Assembly (NCBI GenBank): GCA_963730375.1 | Contig: CAVSRJ010000001.1 | Coordinates: 248,001 to 312,000, forward strand | Source of the DNA: UBA6224 sp963730375 | GTDB taxonomy: Bacteria; Patescibacteriota; Saccharimonadia; Saccharimonadales; UBA4665 | Direction of reading: 5' to 3' | Length of the DNA: 64,000 nucleotides | Part shown: piece by piece, positions 29,046 to 39,785 of the stretch | How positions within the stretch are numbered: position 1 is the first letter of the stretch | How the letters are laid out: each line of letters begins with the position of its first letter | The notes under the pieces: generated by a model | The model's input: only the letters and a program-made list of their open reading frames with translations | What the model was told of the DNA's origin: nothing | Databases searched by the model: none | Translations under genes and position numbers: made by a program

Positions 29046-29828
29046 CTTGCTCATGTCCAGCCCGCTGTGGGTGGGGCGAGGTGAGCTGACTTTGCCAGCA
29101 AAGTATTCCTGTGCGGTGGTATCGCCGACTTTCAAGCCTTGCTTAGTGTAGCCGGCATCCTCGTAAATTTGCCGGGCAATATCCGCCCAGCTGACCACAT
29201 CACCGCCATTACTGACGTTGTATGTGCCGTAGTCGACCTTATTTGCCAGCATGTGGTCGATGGCTCGGACAAGCTCCGACGTGAAGGTCATCCGCCCGAA
29301 CTGGTCGGCAACGACATTGGGGCTGATGCCTTTTGGCCCCAGACCGTAGATAGAACGGACAAAATTGCCGCCCGAGCCGATGACCCAGCTGGTGCGCAAA
29401 ATGTAATGCTTTGGTGCTAGGCTGACGGCAATGTCGCCGGCCGCCTTACTCTGGCCGTAGACGCCGAGTGGGGCAAAGCCCTCATCCTCGGCGTGCATCT
29501 CGACGGTGCCATCAAAGACGTAATCAGTCGAAACGTGAACGAGTGTCGCATCATGCTGTGCGGCCACCGCTACCAGATTAGCGACCGCGTCTGCATTGAT
29601 AGCCCAGGCCGCCCGACGTCCTTCTTCGGTCTCAGCGCCATCGACGTTGGTGTAGGCGGCTGCGTTCAGTATTGTGATAACGCCGCTCCAGTCGAAGGAC
29701 TCGACCGCCTTTCGGTCGGTGATATCCAGCTCATCGGAATCAACTGCTCGAGCGTTTGGGTACTGCTCGCGCAGCGCGGTGCCGAGCTGTCCCTTTGAGC
29801 CTATAATGACAAATTTCGAATCGTCCAT
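28833..29828 (-). CDS. rfbD: dTDP-4-dehydrorhamnose reductase (C-terminal read-through)
   Basis: 331 residues as an open frame; homologues are about 280-300. Rossmann motif IIGSKGQLGTAL at the start, then STDYVFDG, the catalytic VYGQSKAAGD (YxxxK) and RTSWVIGSGGNFV. It reduces dTDP-4-keto-rhamnose to dTDP-L-rhamnose. The expected C-terminus is at DWREELEAIYRKGA (about residue 283). The following ~48 residues are antisense to the neighbouring + strand gene, and the natural stop may have been destroyed. Its ATG overlaps the rfbC stop (TAATG), so rfbC and rfbD are coupled. Confidence 0.9.
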   Translation of the reverse strand: MDDSKFVIIGSKGQLGTALREQYPNARAVDSDELDITDRKAVESFDWSGVITILNAAAYTNVDGAETEEGRRAAWAINADAVANLVAVAAQHDATLVHVSTDYVFDGTVEMHAEDEGFAPLGVYGQSKAAGDIAVSLAPKHYILRTSWVIGSGGNFVRSIYGLGPKGISPNVVADQFGRMTFTSELVRAIDHMLANKVDYGTYNVSNGGDVVSWADIARQIYEDAGYTKQGLKVGDTTAQEYFAGKVSSPRPTHSGLDMSKLEATGFEPRDWREELEAIYRKGARTMFSCAIRYFTSISTPLNINKAHAVTKTFNFILGGRGGKNRNECAS

Positions 29829-30328
29829 TATTGAAACCTCTTTGCATCCTTAAGCATCGGGTGATTGCGATCCCGATCGTTGACATTAGCCTGATCCAGG
29901 CTGATGGGCCACTGGATGTTCAGCTCGGGGTCAGCCATGTTTACGAAGCAGTACTTTTCGTAATTTTCGGCACTCCAGTGCGCGTTGACGCTGTACAGAT
30001 AATAGACATCGTCTTCTAGTGTCTGGAACGAGTTGGCGACACCACGCGGCAGGAACACGGTAGTGTTAGGGTTAATCTCTGTCGTAACGACCGTGCCATA
30101 GCTGTCACCGTCGCGCAGGTCTACGTAGGCCGCAAAGACTTTACCCTTAACGACGGAGATGTATTTGTCCCACGGTTCGGCGTGAAGGCCGCGGGTGACG
30201 CCCGCCGTGGCGTTGTAAGACAGACTGTTCTGCACAACGTTGAAATCAGCCGGCATGCCTGCATCCGTTAACTTTTCCTTTTGAAACTTTTCCTGAAAGT
30301 AACCGCGCTCATCGCCGACATAGTTCAC
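29828..30328 (-). CDS. rfbC: dTDP-4-dehydrorhamnose 3,5-epimerase (start unclear)
   Basis: Cupin-fold epimerase with DERGYFQEKFQ, the active-site region YNATAGVTRGLHAEPWDKY and FLPRGVANSFQTL. The GTG at 30328 is internal. The same frame continues upstream to about 30390 with LPTTEFKARETDIPGLLIFDV, the normal N-terminus, but then meets a TAG at 30398-30400 without a start codon, so the first codons are probably damaged by an indel. Full length would be about 187 residues, normal for RfbC. It acts between RfbB and RfbD. Confidence 0.85.
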   Translation of the reverse strand: MNYVGDERGYFQEKFQKEKLTDAGMPADFNVVQNSLSYNATAGVTRGLHAEPWDKYISVVKGKVFAAYVDLRDGDSYGTVVTTEINPNTTVFLPRGVANSFQTLEDDVYYLYSVNAHWSAENYEKYCFVNMADPELNIQWPISLDQANVNDRDRNHPMLKDAKRFQ

Positions 30329-30457
30329 ATCAAAGATGAGTAAACCAGGGATGTCTGTTTCGCGAGCCTTGAATTCTGTCGTCGGTAAGTTTGAAAGCTA
30401 AATGTGTCAGTCTTCGTTAGTTAGCCTCCACAGCGCCGGCAATAGCGAATCCATAGT

Positions 30458-31470
30458 TTATTGCCCCTGTTTCGCATAGTTAGCTTCTACTTCGGCTTTT
30501 TGGGCCTTCCACCAGTCCTCATGTTCGCGATACCAGTCGATGGTCTGTTGCAGGCCATCGCGCATGCCGGTCTGATTGTCGGTGTACTGCGGCTGCCAGC
30601 CAAGCTCGGTTCGTAGCTTGCTAGAGTCCATGGCGTAACGCAGGTCGTGGCCCGGGCGGTCGTTGACGTGGTCGTACCAGTCCTTGCCTTTGCCCATCAG
30701 TTCACAAATCAGTTCGATAACCATCTTGTTATTGACGTGGTCGTTGTCGGCGCCAATGATGTAGGTATCGCCCAGTGTTGCCTTTTTCCAGTATGAGGTG
30801 CACGGCCGAGTTGTGGTCATCGACATGAATCCAGTCGCGGACTTGCTCGCCCGTGCCGTACAGCTTGGGCTTAATATCGCTGAGGATGTTCGTGATTTGG
30901 CGGGGGATAAATTTTTCGATGTGCTGGTACGGGCCGTAGTTGTTACTACAGTTACTAATAGTGGCCTTGACGCCAAAACTTCGAATCCAGGCGCGGACCA
31001 GGTGATCGCTGCCGGCCTTGGTGCTGGAGTAGGGGCTGGATGGATTATAGGGGGTTGTTTCCTTGAAGCGGTTTGGATCGTCCAGTTCCAGGTCGCCAAA
31101 GACTTCGTCGGTGCTGATGTGGTGCAGGCGCTTGTCATGCTTGCGGACGGCCTCCAGGATGGTGTAGGTGCCAACGATGTTTGTTTCGACAAACGGCCAC
31201 GGATTGCGTAGGCTGTTGTCGTTGTGGCTCTCGGCGGCGAAATGTACGACGATGTCGGTGTCTGCTACCAATTTGTCCATCAGTTCTGCATCACAGATAT
31301 TACCCTCGACGAAAGGTAATGTTGTCCATGACCGATGCCAGGTTGGCCTTGTTGCCAGCATACGTCAGGGCATCAATGACGGTTACCTCATAGTCTGGCT
31401 TGTGTTGGAGGGTATAGTGTACGAAGTTTGCGCCGATAAATCCGGCTCCTCCGGTTACGAGTAGTTTCAT
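30458..31470 (-). CDS. rfbB: dTDP-glucose 4,6-dehydratase (two frameshifts)
   Basis: About 337 residues after repair, starting at the ATG at 31470 immediately after the stop of the mutase gene. MKLLVTGGAGFIGANFVHY and VIDALTYAGN are followed by a break near 31315, then HFAAESHNDNSLRNP, HISTDEVFGDL and PYSSTKAGSDHLVRAW in the next frame. A second break near 30785 is followed by GDTYIIGADNDHVNN and LGWQPQYTDNQTGMRDGL. NAD-binding and YxxxK-type catalytic blocks are all present. It converts dTDP-glucose to the 4-keto-6-deoxy sugar. Confidence 0.9.
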
Positions 31471-32829
31471 TTATTGCTCCTCGCCCGTTATGAGTTTGGT
31501 AAGTTTGGCAACGAGTGAATCGAGATCCGATTTGGTCTGTGCTTCGGCATTTAGGCGAACGACGGGTTCGGTGTTGCTGCCGCGGACATTGAACCACGTG
31601 TTGTCGTCAACAGTGACGGTCACGCCATCCATCAAGTTGATATCGTTGTCGGCGTAGGCAGTTCTTGATACGTTCAAAGGCCGCATCTTTGTCCTCGACG
31701 ACAAAGTTTGTTTCGGGGATAGTCGCGTAATGAGTGTACTGCTGTCGGAGCTCTGATAGTTTTTTACCACTGAGCGTTGCGACGTACAGGCCGATGACGG
31801 CAGCAATAATGCCACTGTCGGCGTACCAGTTATCTCGGAAATAGAAGTGCCCACTGGCTTCGCCACCAAACGGGGCGTCGTGCTCGCGCATGACCAGCTT
31901 GATGTTGCTGTGGCCAACTTTTGCTACAACTGGCGTGCCGCCGTTGTCTTCGATAATCTTTGGTACGGTTCGACTGTTACGGATATCGTAGACGATGCTG
32001 CTGCCCGGGTACTCCTTGAGGAAATACTCGCTGACCATGGCGGACATAACACCGCCGGTTAGGACTTCTCCCGTTTCGTCTACCAAAAAGGCACGGTCGC
32101 CGTCGCCGTCGAAGGCGATACCGCCATCCAACTTTTCTTTCTTGATGACCGCAATCATATCGGTCAGCGTCTCGAACTTGAGCGGGTTAGCTTCGTGGTT
32201 TGGGAAGGTACCGTCCAGCTCGAAGTACAGCTCGGTGACATCCCACGGTACGTACGGTTCTAGCTCCGGAAAAATCTTGCCTGCCATGCCGTTGCCCGCA
32301 TCTACTGCTAGCTTTAGCTCTGTAAGCTTCTGGGGATCCACAAACGACAGGACGTGCTGGATCCAGCCCTCGGTGACATCTATTACCTCTAGCTTGCCCT
32401 CAGCTTTTGCATCCTTGAAACGTCTCCGCCCAAGGAGTTGTCGCGAATGTCTGCAAGGCCGCTTTCGAGCCCTACGGCTCGGGCATTCTCACGGCAAAAC
32501 TTGATGCCGTTATACTCGCCAGGGTTGTGACTGGCGGTAACTACAGCGCCACCTGCCAGCTCCATACTGCCGACGGCGAAGTAAATCATGTCGGTGGTTA
32601 TTTCACCAATGTCGATGACATCACGACCTTGTTTACGTAATCCGGCAATGAGCGCCGCAGCTAACTCTGCAGAGTCGGGCCGCATGTCGCGGCCAACTGC
32701 GACCTTGCCGTCGTTCGGTAACCAGTCGGCAAATGCTCGACCAATCTTAGTTAGTAGTTCGGGAGTAAGTTCGCTCCCAACTTTCCCACGTACATCGTAG
32801 GACTTGAAGATATTGTTGATTGCATCCAC
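31471..32829 (-). CDS. manB: Phosphomannomutase/phosphoglucomutase (two frameshifts)
   Basis: About 452 residues after repair, from a GTG at 32829 preceded by AAGGAA. The four-domain alpha-D-phosphohexomutase signature is complete: FKSYDVRGKVG at the start, phosphoserine loop TASHNPGEYNGIK, metal-binding DGDGDRAF, sugar-binding GGEASGHFYF, and phosphate-binding RGSNTEPVVRL near the end. Frames change near 32405 and 31665. It supplies mannose-1-P and/or glucose-1-P for the nucleotide sugars of the locus. It directly precedes rfbB. Confidence 0.88.
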
Positions 32830-32975
32830 GGGGGTATTCCTTTGCTTACGTTTATGCATCTCAACTACAAATGTAGCTATACCTACAGTATGCCCACCGC
32901 TTATTCCTGTCAATCAGACCACCGTAATCTGATATAGTATGGGGTACTGAATAACGCTAACAAACGGGAATTTGA

Positions 32976-34066
32976 ATGAAGATTATCGTGACTGCCGGTG
33001 GCCAAGGTACCAAATTGTGGCCATATTCGCGCCAAAATAAACCCAAGCAATTTCAGCCAATCATCGGTAATGAATCATCATACGAGCACAACGATCTCGA
33101 GACGTTATTAAAGATTTTTCTGCCGAAGACATTTATATATCGACAAAGCATAAATTTATCAAGTACATATCTGAGCAGTCACCACAAATCCCACTTAAAA
33201 ATTATATTGTCGAACCAGACATCGCGAAAGATCGAGGGCCAGGCGAGGGCTATGGCGTTCTTGCGCCTTAGCTATGATGTACCCAGACGAGCCAGTGTTA
33301 TATGTACAGGCGGATATGGTGCGAGACCCTGATGAAAAGTTTCGAAGAGTGATCCGTGCGCCGAAAAGATAGTTACCGAGCACCGTCAATACATTACCGG
33401 TGGCATAAAGGCGACTCAGCAAATATGGGTGCGGATTATCTCGAATTGGGAGTGCAAATGGTCCAGTCAAACAGGCGTTGAGGCATATCAAATAAAAAAT
33501 TTCCATTTCCGGGGCGGCAACGATACGAGATACGCGTAAGTTGATTGAAAATTTCCACGTTGTGGCGCATTGGAATCACGCCATGTTGGTACCCAGAAAA
33601 ATGTTGGACGCATATAAAAAATATCGGCCCGATTGGTACAAAGGGCTCAAGAAAATCGAAGAAGTCCTCGATAAGCCAGGAGAGAACGAGGCCATCCGAG
33701 AAAATATATGAAACCATGGAGAAGGGGCCAACTGAAGACGTTACTCGGCACATTATGGAGTCTGGTGACGCTATGGCTATCCTACTGCCCTTCAGTTTAA
33801 CGGATATTGGGACGTGGAATTCAATTTACGAATTTTTTGAAGATGGAACCGAAAACTACACCGAGGGCAATGTAATTGCTGTAGATACCAAGGGATCGTT
33901 GGTCAAGACCAGTAACAAGCAAAAGCTCATCGCAGTTGCGGGCGTGGAAGATTTAATCGTCGTGGATACTGAAGATGCACTATTGGTTGTGCGAAAAGAG
34001 GAGATAGACAAAATAAAGGACATCCAAAAAATTCTAGAAGAGCGAAACGAGACCGAGTATTTATAA
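32976..34066 (+). pseudogene. manC: Mannose-1-phosphate guanylyltransferase, broken by many indels
   Basis: The start, MKIIVTAGGQGTKLWPYSRQNKPKQFQ, is the nucleotidyltransferase signature of GDP-mannose pyrophosphorylase. After residue ~45 the frame changes repeatedly. EDIYISTKHKFIKYI and DIAKDRGPGEGYGVL appear in one frame, VLYVQADMV in another, and the C-terminal SGDAMAILLPFSLTDIGTWNSIYEF and TEGNVIAVDTKGSLV are open to 34066. At least five shifts are needed. Either this stretch was sequenced poorly or the gene is decaying. Intact it would make GDP-mannose from mannose-1-P supplied by the mutase next door. Confidence 0.75.
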
Positions 34067-34933
34067 ACGCTTGCGCCACTCTTCCTCTTGACCATAACCA
34101 AATTCACTCATAAGTGGCTCACAGATGTTGTCGATGGATTTGCATTCCTCGCTCTTCCAGTCTAGCCATTTCGGGGTAGCATTGTAGCGAGATTTATTGA
34201 CACCAGCTTCACTCACAGATGAATCTCTCACTTTGTCGGGGTCGAAGCCAATAAATCTAATCAAATCTGACATGCCTTCAGAGTTATCACCGAAGACATC
34301 TTCGTAGCGAAAAAGGCGGTAATTATCTGGATGTCGCTTGCCATACTCCACGAGCTGTCGGTTCGCCAGAGCCCAATAGGCGGCCGTTTTTTCAAGCAAC
34401 GATAATTCCTGGTTGCCTCCTGTGACGCTTGAGCTAATATCTGGCATCCAATACGGTACGTATGTATTAAAGAAGTGTTTTAATCCGCGATCATTCCCAT
34501 GGTTAAGTGCTGATGTAACAAAATCACGTGGGTCTCTGACAAAATGAATAATTGTCGGGTCTCTGAAAACAGCATGTATTGTTTCTGTGAAGCCAATCAA
34601 AAATGGGTTTGATTCAATATAAACACGCGGGTCGGTCGGGTCGTACAACGATCTACGTTTTTTGTACAAAACAGAGGCCATATGATCTTCGGACACCTTA
34701 CCATCAAGCTTTGCCATACTCCACATACGTAGAATGCGAGAAGGTTTTGGTTCGTGTAGGCCCTGTACGTCATCGTGGCCATCAAATAATTCTGCCAAAA
34801 AGGTGGTCGCTGTTCTGCCGGTTGAAAGTATGAAGAAGTTTTTTCTGTGCGTATCTTTGAAGTTGGCCTGTGAGACTGCTAATTCCGGAGTTATCGCCCG
34901 TAATAAAAACGGTGCTTTAGACTGCTCACTCAT
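34061..34933 (-). CDS. Sulfotransferase family protein
   Basis: 290 residues from the ATG at 34933 (MSEQSKAP); upstream codons to 35032 are unlikely. The PAPS-binding elements are clear: 5'-phosphosulfate loop NFFILSTGRTATTFLAEL near residues 31-48 and 3'-phosphate site IIHFVRDPRDFVTSAL near 135-150, followed by a conserved LFRYEDVF. No signal peptide, so it acts in the cytoplasm on sugar or lipid-linked intermediates. It overlaps the convergent manC by six bases and diverges from the flippase-like gene at 35016. PAPS would come from the ATP sulfurylase/APS kinase at 38077. Confidence 0.85.
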   Translation of the reverse strand: MSEQSKAPFLLRAITPELAVSQANFKDTHRKNFFILSTGRTATTFLAELFDGHDDVQGLHEPKPSRILRMWSMAKLDGKVSEDHMASVLYKKRRSLYDPTDPRVYIESNPFLIGFTETIHAVFRDPTIIHFVRDPRDFVTSALNHGNDRGLKHFFNTYVPYWMPDISSSVTGGNQELSLLEKTAAYWALANRQLVEYGKRHPDNYRLFRYEDVFGDNSEGMSDLIRFIGFDPDKVRDSSVSEAGVNKSRYNATPKWLDWKSEECKSIDNICEPLMSEFGYGQEEEWRKRL

Positions 34934-35015
34934 GGCCCAATTGTAACCCAGCGGTGTTTTGCTGGCAATCAAACACAAAAAGCCCCATAATGTTTGTCCG
35001 AGGATATCAACCGAT

Positions 35016-35966
35016 ATGAAAAAAAAGCACATCTCAAATCTTATAACACTGGCATCCGTACTATTGTTCGTATGGTACGGGCTGACAAATCAGGAAGTAT
35101 TTCAGGCACTCAAAGACGTAGCATTATGGAGTTTAGTACTCGTTGCGGCGGGCAAATTATTAGTATTTGTTTCCAATGGTCTTTTTACACAATGGACTGC
35201 AGAGGTATTCACAAAAAAATTTAGTTTTGTCCATGGGGTGTATATCACAGTTCTATCTGCGGTCGGTAATTTCTTCGGCCCTCTGCTTGGAGGGGCAAGT
35301 ATCCGCGCGGTGTACTTAAAAAAGTATCACAATCTGCCATATAGCAAGTTCACGGCTACGTTGATGGGATACTACATGATGTTATTTATGGCGAATGCAG
35401 CATTGGCCATAATATCATTAATTCTCTTACCTAAAACACATCAGACATCATTGTTGTTAATATTCTTTTCTATGTGGCTGCTAGCACTTATTGCGTTGAT
35501 GTTTATTAAGTTGCCGAAGCGCGAAAAATTTGCAAACAGTGGCATAGTATCCAGCAAGCTAGGCAGTAGCATTATCAAGATATTGTACGATGTGGAGGAG
35601 GGGTGGCAGCTACTAATTCGCAATAAGCAACTCTTGATAAAAATGACAGGTCTAGCTCTACTAAGTCTTAGTGCGACGCTATTTATCTCGTTCATAGAGT
35701 TCCAGGCTCTACATATCAGCTATAACTTTGCAGCTCTAGGGTTGTACACATCTCTTGTCGCGGTATCGCTACTCGTGAGTATTACTCCTGGGGCAATTGG
35801 CATACGGGAAAGCATGCTAATACTAGTAAGCACGACACTGGGAATCACCAATGCAGAAATTATCCAAGTCGCTGTTATCGATAGAGGGGTGCACTTTTTG
35901 CTGTTGGCAGTATTGTTCCTGCTGACCCGAAACTCCTCCTTTAGGCGATCGCTTATGGAGCAATAA
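35016..35966 (+). CDS. Flippase-like membrane protein (lysylphosphatidylglycerol synthase TM/UPF0104 family)
   Basis: 316 residues from the ATG at 35016 (MKKKHISNL). About eight transmembrane helices. The family motif region FFGPLLGGASIRAVYLKKYHNLPYSKF and the C-terminal SITPGAIGIRESMLILVSTTLG match the AglD/MprF-TM superfamily. Members are membrane components of lipid or glycolipid modification, often beside glycosyltransferases; no soluble lysyltransferase domain is attached. The next gene begins nine bases later. Confidence 0.8.
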   Translation: MKKKHISNLITLASVLLFVWYGLTNQEVFQALKDVALWSLVLVAAGKLLVFVSNGLFTQWTAEVFTKKFSFVHGVYITVLSAVGNFFGPLLGGASIRAVYLKKYHNLPYSKFTATLMGYYMMLFMANAALAIISLILLPKTHQTSLLLIFFSMWLLALIALMFIKLPKREKFANSGIVSSKLGSSIIKILYDVEEGWQLLIRNKQLLIKMTGLALLSLSATLFISFIEFQALHISYNFAALGLYTSLVAVSLLVSITPGAIGIRESMLILVSTTLGITNAEIIQVAVIDRGVHFLLLAVLFLLTRNSSFRRSLMEQ

Positions 35967-35975
35967 GGCCCGTTT

Positions 35976-37091
35976 ATGGATGTGGATAGCGCCCAGAAAA
36001 ATTCGAATATATCGGTAGGCTATGTTCTGTGCTACGACCCACCTAATTATGTACGTACTGAGGTGTTGCTGGCAATGCTCGCACATCAAAAAGTTACGAC
36101 ATATCAGGCGATAAACACCAGGCGGGATTTGTTGCGCTACGTCCAGACCCTATGGCGCCTGTTGGTTGTACGAATTAGATACAATCCCGATGTATACATA
36201 CTTGGTTTCAGGGGGCAGGAAATATTTTGGCCTGTTCGGCTGATCACTCTTGGGAAGCCACTTGTTTTTGATGAGTTTTTGAACATGCATCTTTGGATTG
36301 TGGAAGAACATCAATTAGTATCTCCGACTAATATCATAGCGGCCAGTGTGAGGTGTTACGTAAAATTGACGCTTCGTGCCTCGCAGTTAGTACTGAGCGA
36401 CACTGCATCCCACGCTGCCTACTCTGCGAAACTCACTGGCACGTCGAGAGAAAAGTTCTTGCCTTTGTATGTAGGTGCGAACGAGTTGCTTTTCAGGGCA
36501 AGGCAACAGGCGCACGATACTTTCACGGTATTTTACTATGGAAGCAAGTTCCTGCCTTTACATGGCGTAGAGACGGTTGCGCACGCTTTTGCCCTCCTAA
36601 AAAACGAGTCCATCAAGCTCGTCATCATTGGTGGGGGAGAAAACTCAAAATCTAGCCAGAAGTTCTTACAACTAGTGAACGAGTTGGGGCTGAACACGGT
36701 GGTGCTCCACAAGCCGCGTGTTCCGTATGAGGAACTTGCGGACCACGCTGCATTAGCAGATCTGTGCCTTGGCGGCCCGTTTGGCACGACGCCACAGGGT
36801 GATCTTGTAGTAACAGGTAAAACGTTCCAATTTCTGGCTATGGCTAAGCCCTGCATTATCGGCAATAACGCCGAAACGGAAGCAGCCGGTTTTAGGAACC
36901 GAGAAAATTGTCTTGTTGTCGACCGAGCAAATCCCCAAGCTCTTGCCGATGCGATACGTTGGGCCGCGCACAATCGTGATAAACTTTCGGATATTGGGCA
37001 AAATGGAAGATTGCTTTATGACCAGCATTTTAGCACGAACGCCCAATCAAAAATACTGGTTAATGCCCTGAAATTACTCACAAAAAATTAA
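35976..37091 (+). CDS. Glycosyltransferase family 4-like
   Basis: 371 residues, uninterrupted. GT-B fold: an acceptor half with VGYVLCYDPPNYVRTEVLLAML and ADVYILGFRGQ-like segments, and a donor half with DTFTVFYYGSKFLPLHGVETV, KLVIIGGGENS and GDLVVTGKTFQFLAMAKPCI, then RENCLVVDRANPQALADAI. It follows the flippase-like gene closely and its 3' end overlaps the convergent sulfotransferase by 18 bases. The sugar transferred is unknown. Confidence 0.8.
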   Translation: MDVDSAQKNSNISVGYVLCYDPPNYVRTEVLLAMLAHQKVTTYQAINTRRDLLRYVQTLWRLLVVRIRYNPDVYILGFRGQEIFWPVRLITLGKPLVFDEFLNMHLWIVEEHQLVSPTNIIAASVRCYVKLTLRASQLVLSDTASHAAYSAKLTGTSREKFLPLYVGANELLFRARQQAHDTFTVFYYGSKFLPLHGVETVAHAFALLKNESIKLVIIGGGENSKSSQKFLQLVNELGLNTVVLHKPRVPYEELADHAALADLCLGGPFGTTPQGDLVVTGKTFQFLAMAKPCIIGNNAETEAAGFRNRENCLVVDRANPQALADAIRWAAHNRDKLSDIGQNGRLLYDQHFSTNAQSKILVNALKLLTKN

Positions 37092-37997
37092 GTCACGCCA
37101 CGGAACGCGACGTTCCAATAAGCCTTCCAGTATATACGTATCCTCTTTATAAAATCTCGCCAATCGTTTGTATGTATTTGAGTGCCTAGCCAGCTTCTGC
37201 TTATCTGGCTTGTTATTCCACTGATTAATTGTGTAGTTTACACGTCTGCGGAAGTTGTATGGCATAAGTCTTTTCCAAATTATCTCTACGAGTGGTACTC
37301 GATATAAAACAGAAGGCGTCAGCAATTTAATCCTAGGGCTCGCACCGCCAACGTGGTAGCGTTTGTATATGTTATCGGGGACGTGGCTGTTATCAATCTC
37401 CAAAAAGTCACAGAGTGTATGATATGTACGCTTGGGATGCTTGGCTAAGTCGTCGGAAAACAGGATGAGCAGCTGTTTGCGATCGAAATATTGGAGGTAC
37501 TCAGCAATTATGCGGCTATATTCACCCGCCACCACTAGACGCTTAGATGACTCGGGATTATCACGGGCGTCCTCTAGTTTATCAATAGCTAAATAGTCGT
37601 CTAGCACTTCACTGAACGTTTTTTTCTTAATGTACCCGCGCCTGACCAGCATTTTGTAATCCGAATGTGCCCGCTCCACAGGATTTCGTAGTATGGCAAT
37701 GAGCTTAATACCAGGATTGGTTTTATGAATTCGCTTGGCTATCTCATCGACCTTCGTACTATTGACACCAGACATGTATTGGGGTGTTACTTTGCCCCAC
37801 ATTTTATCCTTCGGTGCTCCAGGAAAGTTTGCCTCAAGGTATTTGTTTATGCCTGCTTGGTATAACTGGTTTTCAGTGTAGAATGGGAGTTCTTTACCTT
37901 GCGGTAAGTATAATTCCGGGTGGTTTTTTAGCCACTCGTAAACCGTGGTTGTACCCGCCTTTGCCGCACCAATAACAATAAAACTCAGATTCTTCAT
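37074..37997 (-). CDS. PAPS-dependent sulfotransferase (Sulfotransfer_1 family)
   Basis: 307 residues from the ATG at 37997; a longer open frame reaching 38936 runs antisense through the sulfurylase gene and is spurious. The 5'-phosphosulfate-binding loop FIVIGAAKAGTTTVYEWL (residues 6-23) and the 3'-phosphate-binding IAILRNPVERAHSDYKM (around 107-123) are textbook heparan/GlcNAc-sulfotransferase motifs. GKELPFYTE also fits, with the likely catalytic base nearby. It is divergently placed 79 bases from the PAPS-synthesis gene, so the donor and transferase are side by side. The acceptor is probably a cell-surface glycan. Confidence 0.9.
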   Translation of the reverse strand: MKNLSFIVIGAAKAGTTTVYEWLKNHPELYLPQGKELPFYTENQLYQAGINKYLEANFPGAPKDKMWGKVTPQYMSGVNSTKVDEIAKRIHKTNPGIKLIAILRNPVERAHSDYKMLVRRGYIKKKTFSEVLDDYLAIDKLEDARDNPESSKRLVVAGEYSRIIAEYLQYFDRKQLLILFSDDLAKHPKRTYHTLCDFLEIDNSHVPDNIYKRYHVGGASPRIKLLTPSVLYRVPLVEIIWKRLMPYNFRRRVNYTINQWNNKPDKQKLARHSNTYKRLARFYKEDTYILEGLLERRVPWRDLIFCE

Positions 37998-38076
37998 ACC
38001 ACTCAACCTTACTGATTGTAGCATGGTGTTTTGACCAAATGTGCATGCTATAGTAGTAGGGTTGAAATGAGGGAAT

Positions 38077-39782
38077 ATGATTAACAATAAAAGTGATTTG
38101 ATGGTGAGTGGAGATAAGGCGAAGCAGCTCAAAAAGCAGAGCAAGGACTGGAAGAGCTGGGATCTGACACCACGACAGATTTGTGATGTGGAGATGCTGA
38201 TTAACGGTGCTTTTGCGCCACTCAAGGGCTTTCTGAACCAAGGCTGACTACGAGAGTGTCTGTAAGGACATGCACCTGCAAGACGGCTCAGCTTTGGCCG
38301 ATGCCCATTACGCTCGATGTGAACGAAGACTTTGCCAAGAGTCTGAAAAAAGGCGAGAAGGTAGCCCTGCGCGACCGCGAAGGTGTCATCCTGGCCGTGC
38401 TGACCGTCGGCGATATTTGGCAACCTGATAAATCCAAAGAAGCTGAACAGGTATTCGGGGCCGACGACCAAGCACACCCCGCCGTTCACTACCTCCACAA
38501 CCAAGCAGGTGACTATTACGTCGGCGGTACGCTCGAAGGCCTCGAGCTGCCAACCTACTATGACTTTAACGAGCACCGCTACACACCAGCCGAGCTGAAG
38601 GAACACTTCAAGAAGATGGGCTGGACGAAGGTTGTCGCCTTTCAGACACGTAACCCCATGCACCGCAACCACGTCGAGGCAGTCATGCGTGCCGCCAAAG
38701 AGTCCGAAGCAGCCGTGGTTATTCAGCCAGTTGTCGGTATGACTAAGCCGGGTGACGTTGACCACTACACTCGCGTTCGCGTGTATCAGCACGTCATCAA
38801 GCGCTTCCCGCAGTCGACAGCCATGATTGGCCTGCTGCCCCTGGCTATGCGTATGGGTGGCCCACGCGAAGCCGTCTGGCACGCGCTGATTCGCAAGAAC
38901 TATGGCATGACGCACTTCATCGTTGGACGTGACCACGCCGGTCCTGGCAAAAACTCAAAGGGTGAGGACTTCTACGGCGCCTTTGATGCCATTGAAATGG
39001 CACAGAAGTACGCGGACGAAATCGGCATCACCATCATGAGCGCCGGATTCTTGTCGTACGTCAAGAACCTGGACAAATACCTTGAGGCGAGCGAAATTAC
39101 CCCCGACATGGACGTGCTCAATATCTCGGGTACTGAGCTGCGTGCACGTTTGGCTGAAGGTCGGGAACTACCCGAATGGTTTACGTACCCAGAAGTTGCC
39201 GAAGAGTTGCGTAAGACGTATCGCCCTCGTCACGAGCGTGGGCTCACGGTATTCTTCACGGGTCTGAGTGGTGCCGGTAAGTCTACTGTTGCAAACGCCC
39301 TCATGGTGCGGTTGCTCGAGCTCGGTAAGCACTCAGTCACCATGTTGGACGGCGATCATGTACGAAAAAATCTATCCTCTGAACTTGGTTTTAGCCGAGA
39401 GCACCGCGACTTGAACGTGAAACGAATTGGTTATGTGGCCTCGGAAATATCCAAGCACGGTGGTATTGCGTTGTGTGCGCCGATTGCCCCGTACGATGCC
39501 GTCCGCAAAGAGGTCAGGGAAATGGTCGAAGGTAATGGCGGTGGCTTCTTCCTCGTCCATGTGGCCACACCAATTGAAGAGTGTGAGAAGCGCGACCGCA
39601 AAGGTCTATACGCCGCTGCGCGTGCCGGTAAGATCAAGGAATTCACTGGCGTATCTGACCCATACGAAGAGCCAACTGACGCCGATATCGTACTCGATAC
39701 CGTAACCTACAATGTCGAAGAACTATCCAACCAGATACTGCTGCATCTTGAAAAAGAGGGCTACCTAAAGGCTCAGGCCTAG
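38077..39782 (+). CDS. sat-cysC: Bifunctional ATP sulfurylase/APS kinase, PAPS synthase (two frameshifts near start)
   Basis: About 568 residues after repair. N-terminal PUA-like and sulfurylase domains: WDLTPRQICDVEMLINGAF, then GFLNQADYESVC and DGSLWPMPITLDVN, each reached by removing one extra G (near 38243 and 38292). The active site FQTRNPMHRNHVE (HxxH) and VGRDHAGPG follow. The C-terminal APS kinase has P-loop GLSGAGKST, DGDHVRKNLSSELGFSREHRD and APYDAVRK. The fused enzyme turns sulfate plus 2 ATP into PAPS. No PAPS reductase or sulfite reductase is in the window, which points to sulfation rather than assimilation. cysQ begins three bases downstream. Confidence 0.92.
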
Positions 39783-39785
39783 CTC

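Noticed and set aside
37998..38936. Open frame that would add ~313 N-terminal residues to the sulfotransferase gene
   Set aside because: It runs antisense through the ATP sulfurylase gene; the sulfotransferase family start is at 37997 and the extension has no homology-like pattern.
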